Below, in pieces: positions 59,454 through 64,000 of a stretch of 64,000 nucleotides of DNA. A program made the position numbers and the translations under genes. How positions within the stretch are numbered: position 1 is the first letter of the stretch; every line of letters starts with the position of its first letter. Source of the DNA: CAZSDU01 sp964429135 (GTDB lineage: Bacteria > Bacteroidota > Bacteroidia > Bacteroidales > FEN-979); the NCBI GenBank assembly GCA_964429135.1, contig CAYSAU010000012.1:36547-100546 (forward strand), given 5' to 3'. Under the pieces are notes generated by a model, which saw only the letters and a list, made by a program, of their open reading frames with translations, made no database searches and was not told where the DNA came from.

Positions 59454-62400
59454 ATGGAAAGGAAGAACAAATTCTGTGTGATAGAAAAGATGATGCGCAA
59501 CAACAACATTGTTGTGATCATTACCTTAGCAATTATTATTGTGGGGATTGTTGCCCTGATCAAAATGCCTCGCAATGAGTATCCTACCTTCACCATCCGT
59601 CAGGGTGTAATCGTGGGAGTATATCCCGGGGCAAGCTCCGAAGAAGTTGAAAAACAGTTGACCACGGTAGTCGAAAATTATATTTTCGGTTATCAGGAAG
59701 TGAAAAAGGCCAAGACCTATTCCTATTCCAGGGAAGGGATCATGTACATCTTCGTTGAATTGAACGATAATGTTAAAAATGCCGACCAGTTCTGGTCGAA
59801 ATTAAAACACGGGTTGTCTGAGCTAAAGTTGACTTTGCCGTCAGGAGTTTTGGCCCTAATTGCCAATACTGATTTCGGGGATACATCGGCGCTGCTGATC
59901 ACACTGTCGTCAGATATCCGAAGCTATAAAGAACTTGAGGCACAATTAAAAAAACTTGAAACTGAGATCCGAAGAATCCCCGCTACTTCCAAAGTGAAGC
60001 ACTTTGGTTTGCAGAGAGAGAAGATTTTTGTGAATGTGAAACCCGAACTGCTGAACGAATACAATATTAAATCGTTGTCATTAATTGGTTCTTACCAGGT
60101 CAATGGAATGACGAGCTATGCGGGGAATCTGGATGATGGTATCACCGTGATGCCGATCCATTTCCCGTCCAGTTTTGAATCGGAAAAAGACCTGGCCGAA
60201 CAGATTGTTTATGCTGATCCGAATGGGAATCTGGTAAGACTGAAGAACATTGCCAGCATTGAACGGAAATATGATAAACCTGAAAATTTCATCCGGCAGA
60301 ATGGAAAAAAGACGATCCTGCTTTCCCTTGAAATGCAGCCCGGGAACAATATCGTGGAATATGGCAAGGCGGTAAACAATGCCTTGGATAAATTTAAAAA
60401 GCATTGTCCGAAAGGGATAGAAGTGGCTACGATCTCGGAACTGCCAAAATACGTGAGTGATTCGGTTAATGACTTTCTAAAAGAATTCCTTATCGCCATC
60501 ATTGCTGTAATCCTCGTGACCATGATTCTGCTTCCTCTACGTGTCGCCTCTGTGGCCGGGATAACCGTTCCCATTTCAGTGATGATAACCTTGGCCATCT
60601 TATACTTTGTGGGCATAGAACTGCATACAGTCTCCCTGGCATCATTGATTCTGGTTTTGGGTATGATTGTCGACAATTCTATCGTCGTCATTGATAACCA
60701 TCTTACCAAAATTGACCAGGGTCTTTCTCCCTGGCATTCAGCCATAAAAAGTGCCATGGAACTTAGGGCGCCCATCATCGTAGCCACCCTTGCGATCTTA
60801 GCGGCGTACATACCCCTGGTGTTCATGGTTCCTGGAACGGCAGGTGAGTTCATGAATACAATACCCTGGGTTGTAACGATCGCGCTTGTGGTATCAATTC
60901 TGGTTGCCATGCTGCTGGTTCCTTACCTTAATTTTGTATTTATAAAAAAAGGTTTGAAAATCAGGAAGAAACCGGGAAGCAAATCTTTTCTGGATATATT
61001 ACAGAGATGGTTCGACCGTTCTCTTGATCATGCCTTTAATCATAAGAAACTCATCCTTGGCAGCGGAATTCTCCTGGTCGCCCTCGCGATTGTCCTTTTT
61101 TCCTATACAGACCAGGAGCTTTTTCCTCAAATGGACCGAAACCAATTCGCTGTCGAGATTAATTTGCCAACGGGTTCTTCCATTCAATCTACCCAAAAAA
61201 TTGTCGACAGCTTGGAATCCATCCTGTTAAAAGATAAACGAGTGACTACAGTCACAAGTTTCATAGGAACCAGCTCCCCTCGATTCCATGCAGCCTATGC
61301 TCCCCATATGCCTGCTTCCAACTACGGACAATTGCTCGTCAACACGATATCGGACAAGGCAACACGAGAGATAGTGAACGAGTATGCGCCAAAATATTCC
61401 GACAGTTTTATTAACGCATATGTAAAATGGAAGATTCTTGCCCTGCAACCCAGCAAGTCACCTATCGAAATTAGAATTTCTTCCGATTCGGTAAAGGATA
61501 TCCGTCAAACTGAAGGGAAAGTGAATGCAATCCTTGCTGGAACCCGAGGGCTGGCATGGGTGCGCAACGATTGGGACCAACCCCGTCAAGGAATCAGTGT
61601 GAACCTTGATCGTGATAAAGCCAACCGCCTGGGCTACTATAAAGGTCTGGTAGCAACTTCTGTGATGATGGGGAGGGACGGGATCCCCCTGACAACAATA
61701 TGGGAAGGTGATTACCCTGTAGAAGTCGTTCTCACTCAAGAACAAACATCGGCTAACCTCATGAAGACCCTCGAAGATCAGTACATCACCTCTCCTTTGA
61801 ATTTTTCGGCCCTACCCCTGAGATCCATAGCCACTTTTACACCGGAATGGTCAGAGGGAACCATTGTGAGACGAAACGGGGTTCCCACACTGATGATCCA
61901 GGTTGATAACTCTTCTGAAATAACCGCATCAGCCATTTTCAACAAGCTCAGGCCACAGATAGATAAACTAAACTTACCTGAAGGTACCTCCATTTCTTAT
62001 GGCGGGGATTATGAAGCTCAGGAAGAGGTATTTGTTCCCATGGGAATAGCATTGATGGTCAGTATCTTGCTCATCTTCTTTATCCTGCTGATTCAGTTTA
62101 AAAAGGCAAAGATATCCTTGCTGATCATGAGTGGGATGCTTCTAACCCTGCCTGGCGCTGTCGTTGGTTTGTGGGTGATGGGATATCCTTTCAGCGTGAC
62201 TGCTTTTATCGGTATCACCAGCTTATGTGGGATGGTTGTGCGTAATGGGATCATCCTGATCGATTATGCCCGGGAATTAAAAGAGAACCAGGGAATGACT
62301 ACGAAGGATGCAGCTATTGCCGCTGGTAAAAGAAGGATGAGGCCGATCTTTTTGACCTCGGCCGCCGCCGCAGTAGGGGTTATACCTATGATTCTCAGCC

Positions 62401-63890
62401 GCTCTCCACTATGGGGACCTTTGGGTACGGTGATCTGCTTTGGATTGCTGTTCTCAATGGTACTTACACTGTACATTCTCCCCGTATTGTATTCACTGTC
62501 ATATGGCGAAAATGAAAAAAAATTCCTGTTTTGGCGCATGCCGGGAAATGTTAAAATGTCTGTCATTATTTTGATGGTAATGGTTCCCCTGCTACTGAGT
62601 ACAAGCCAGGCACAGACCATCTCCCTGGATTCATGTAAAAAACTGGCACTGCAAAACAACCGCAGGATCAAAGATGCAGAATTACAATTACAGGCATCCC
62701 AACAACAGAAGCAGGAAGTTTTAACTCAATTTTTTCCGAAAGTCAGCGTCTCTGCCTTCGCCTTACGTTCCGCTGATTACCTGATGAAACTCGAAACACC
62801 TCAGATGAACCTTCCGGTTTGGGATGGGAAAGACCCCCGCCAGCTTTTAAATCCTACCCAATTCGCGTATTTCCCAGCACTCTCTATCGGCTTGCTTGAT
62901 TATATGAACACTGCTGCAGTTACTGTGGCCATGCCGGTATATGCCGGGGGAAGAATTAGAAGGGGGTACAAACTCGCCAAACTGGGCGAGGAGGTCAATG
63001 TATACCGAAAAGCTATGACCCGCGAAGAAGTTCTGTCAAGAGCTGAAGATCTATTTTGGACCTTGCAGTCCCTCAGCCAAAAGGAAATGACTTTAAAAAG
63101 TTACAAGCTATTGCTTGATTCCCTATACCGGGATGTAAATAATTACAGTAATGCTGGACTTGCTCAACAGAACGATGTGCTTAAAGTTCATCTTAAGCAG
63201 AATGAACTGAAGATAAATTCGTTGAAGCTGAAGAATGGAATTAACATCACGAAGAGGGCATTGTGTCAGCATATCGGACTCGTATATGACAGCTCTCTGT
63301 GCTTCACTGCTCCTTTGGATTCGCAATTCGCTTTCCTCGTTTTTCAGGAACCCGAGCAGATGGTTAAAAATCGCAACGAATATCTTTTACTCAATAAAGC
63401 AGTGGAAGTCAAGCAGGTTCAAAAGAAACTGGCAATTGGTGAATTCCTGCCACAACTTTCATTAGTTGGTGCTGGTCTGACTTATGATATCATGAATAAA
63501 ACCACCAACAATGCATTGGGGATGATTAATCTTAACATCCCCATCACCGATTGGTGGGCAGGAAGTCATAAGATAAAGCGACAGCAAATCGAAGTTGAGC
63601 AAGCCGAAAGTTCTTTGCAGGAAAATACTGAAATGCTTGTGTTACAGATCCGGCAGGCTGCCGATGAGGTAGAGGAAACGCATTACCAAATTGAAGTTTC
63701 AAAGGTATCGGTCGAACAAGCTATGGAAAACCTTCGCATAAGTCAGGACCAATATAAGGCAGGCCTCATAGGAATCTCAGACCTGCTTGAAGCAGAAGCC
63801 ATCGTTCAGCAGGCGAAGGATAACCTGATTGATGCTCATTGCCAGTTTCGGATCAAATTGGCAAAATACAAACTCATGACCGGCGGATAA
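59454..63890 (+). CDS. RND efflux pump fused to a TolC-family outer membrane channel
   Basis: A 1478-residue polypeptide in one uninterrupted frame. Residues 1 to about 1020 form a complete HAE-type RND transporter: TM1 near 13-35, porter domains, TM4 with GMIVDNSIVVIDNH (D-N in the proton-relay position), a second half starting near 535, and TM12 ending LYILPVLYSLSYG. Residues about 1035-1478 form a full TolC-like protein, starting with its own hydrophobic signal (MSVIILMVMVPLLLSTSQAQ), then SLDSCKKLALQNNRRIKDAE and VFQEPEQM; both TolC repeats are present. The fused channel must cross the membrane, so internal cleavage by signal peptidase is expected. Substrate unknown. Confidence 0.92.
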   Translation: MERKNKFCVIEKMMRNNNIVVIITLAIIIVGIVALIKMPRNEYPTFTIRQGVIVGVYPGASSEEVEKQLTTVVENYIFGYQEVKKAKTYSYSREGIMYIFVELNDNVKNADQFWSKLKHGLSELKLTLPSGVLALIANTDFGDTSALLITLSSDIRSYKELEAQLKKLETEIRRIPATSKVKHFGLQREKIFVNVKPELLNEYNIKSLSLIGSYQVNGMTSYAGNLDDGITVMPIHFPSSFESEKDLAEQIVYADPNGNLVRLKNIASIERKYDKPENFIRQNGKKTILLSLEMQPGNNIVEYGKAVNNALDKFKKHCPKGIEVATISELPKYVSDSVNDFLKEFLIAIIAVILVTMILLPLRVASVAGITVPISVMITLAILYFVGIELHTVSLASLILVLGMIVDNSIVVIDNHLTKIDQGLSPWHSAIKSAMELRAPIIVATLAILAAYIPLVFMVPGTAGEFMNTIPWVVTIALVVSILVAMLLVPYLNFVFIKKGLKIRKKPGSKSFLDILQRWFDRSLDHAFNHKKLILGSGILLVALAIVLFSYTDQELFPQMDRNQFAVEINLPTGSSIQSTQKIVDSLESILLKDKRVTTVTSFIGTSSPRFHAAYAPHMPASNYGQLLVNTISDKATREIVNEYAPKYSDSFINAYVKWKILALQPSKSPIEIRISSDSVKDIRQTEGKVNAILAGTRGLAWVRNDWDQPRQGISVNLDRDKANRLGYYKGLVATSVMMGRDGIPLTTIWEGDYPVEVVLTQEQTSANLMKTLEDQYITSPLNFSALPLRSIATFTPEWSEGTIVRRNGVPTLMIQVDNSSEITASAIFNKLRPQIDKLNLPEGTSISYGGDYEAQEEVFVPMGIALMVSILLIFFILLIQFKKAKISLLIMSGMLLTLPGAVVGLWVMGYPFSVTAFIGITSLCGMVVRNGIILIDYARELKENQGMTTKDAAIAAGKRRMRPIFLTSAAAAVGVIPMILSRSPLWGPLGTVICFGLLFSMVLTLYILPVLYSLSYGENEKKFLFWRMPGNVKMSVIILMVMVPLLLSTSQAQTISLDSCKKLALQNNRRIKDAELQLQASQQQKQEVLTQFFPKVSVSAFALRSADYLMKLETPQMNLPVWDGKDPRQLLNPTQFAYFPALSIGLLDYMNTAAVTVAMPVYAGGRIRRGYKLAKLGEEVNVYRKAMTREEVLSRAEDLFWTLQSLSQKEMTLKSYKLLLDSLYRDVNNYSNAGLAQQNDVLKVHLKQNELKINSLKLKNGINITKRALCQHIGLVYDSSLCFTAPLDSQFAFLVFQEPEQMVKNRNEYLLLNKAVEVKQVQKKLAIGEFLPQLSLVGAGLTYDIMNKTTNNALGMINLNIPITDWWAGSHKIKRQQIEVEQAESSLQENTEMLVLQIRQAADEVEETHYQIEVSKVSVEQAMENLRISQDQYKAGLIGISDLLEAEAIVQQAKDNLIDAHCQFRIKLAKYKLMTGG

Positions 63891-63986
63891 TTAAAAGAAA
63901 AACTTCAGATCAGTTTTCTTCAATCGAATGATAAAATGAAAAAATGACAAAACAAATTCCCAGTTTGCCATTTCACATTTGTCTTG

Positions 63987-64000
63987 TAGCGGGGACGAGA
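63987..64000 (-). tRNA. Probable 3' end of a tRNA, cut by window edge
   Basis: Read on the minus strand the last bases are TCTCGTCCCCGCTA: T-stem 3' strand CTCGT, acceptor 3' strand CCCCGCT and discriminator A, with no encoded CCA, as is usual in Bacteroidota. It resembles an initiator tRNA (5' CGCGGGG would leave a mismatch at pair 1-72), but only 14 bases are visible. Low certainty. Confidence 0.35.

Noticed and set aside
60640..60710. Loss of the proton-relay Asp pair (D-N instead of D-D) as sign of an inactive pump
   Set aside because: VDN-type TM4 motifs occur in other functional RND pumps, so it is not good evidence for inactivity.
60209..60910. 233-codon minus-strand frame inside the RND gene
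   Set aside because: Shadow of the conserved RND coding sequence; rich in Met/Thr/Ile from antisense codons.
63891..63930. AAAACT-TCAGATC-AGTTTT hairpin after the efflux gene as terminator
   Set aside because: Stem is 6 bp and AT-only at the base, with no clear U-run; too weak to call.
1..64000. CRISPR arrays, rRNA operons, prophage or integrative element
   Set aside because: No regularly spaced repeats, no rRNA signatures, no integrase, transposase or phage structural gene was seen.

Overview
The window is a gene-dense piece (no gene-free gap above about 220 bp) of a Bacteroidota chromosome, most likely from an anaerobic or fermentative member of the Bacteroidales/Marinilabiliales side of the phylum. 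The signs are: repeated TAnnTTTG (-7 type) promoter elements just upstream of genes, near absence of Shine-Dalgarno sequences, a type IX secretion (T9SS) C-terminal sorting domain, a hemoglobin/heme-type TonB receptor, a DUF1573-yajC-ybbR-coaE block, a LytTR regulator, a reg_prop/Y_Y_Y sensor kinase, the [FeFe]-hydrogenase maturase HydE, and the futalosine-pathway enzyme MqnA. No rRNA, CRISPR, insertion sequence or phage gene is visible.

Layout. 1-2.7 kb: a partial uncharacterised gene diverging from typA. 2.7-14.6 kb: ten minus-strand genes packed almost end to end: gap (GAPDH), a REC-HisKA-HATPase kinase, sdaA (serine dehydratase), cheW, cheR-TPR, cheW, a HAMP-less methyl-accepting protein, a CheA with a C-terminal receiver, cheB, and a second REC-HisKA-HATPase kinase that is a close paralogue of the first. 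No separate CheY or flagellar gene is present, so this looks like an alternative-function (Frz/Dif-like) chemosensory system. 14.8-19.2 kb: PEP synthase/PPDK regulatory protein, pyrG, yidC. 19.3-23.2 kb: mqnA and, divergently, a small exported protein plus a TonB receptor. 23.1-30.1 kb: coaE, ybbR, yajC, DUF1573, shikimate kinase, rlmD, hydE, a LytTR response regulator and a YchF-like ATPase. 30.2-35.5 kb: rpsA (ribosomal protein S1) with a structured leader, a shortened RNase Z, an M3 peptidase. 35.5-42.3 kb: a T9SS-secreted adhesin-like protein, a large FAD/4Fe-4S oxidase, a hydrolase and a tiny ORF. 42.4-47.4 kb: a propeller sensor kinase, lipoate ligase, a lipid A-type acyltransferase. 47.4-51.1 kb: a fused aconitase-type hydro-lyase, an HD-domain protein and an isocitrate-type dehydrogenase. 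51.3-57.6 kb: CCA transferase, a pRiA4b-like protein, miaA, a BadF/BadG-type kinase, DUF3108, an APC permease. 57.7-63.9 kb: a TetR-regulated efflux operon whose RND pump and TolC channel are one 1478-residue polypeptide. The last 14 bases look like the 3' end of a minus-strand tRNA.

Most distinctive items: (1) the rpsA leader, which carries a nine-base copy of the 16S rRNA 3' end (ATCACCTCC) in a hairpin able to form a pseudoknot; (2) the chemosensory operon with twin receiver-kinases and embedded metabolic genes; (3) the RND-TolC fusion with an internal signal peptide, together with a repeated TetR-type operator; (4) an RNase Z that lacks the arm segment normally found in the family; (5) a repeat-like sequence inserted in frame into the FAD oxidase and echoed in intergenic DNA.

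All functional names are based on motif and family recognition by eye; no database search was run.
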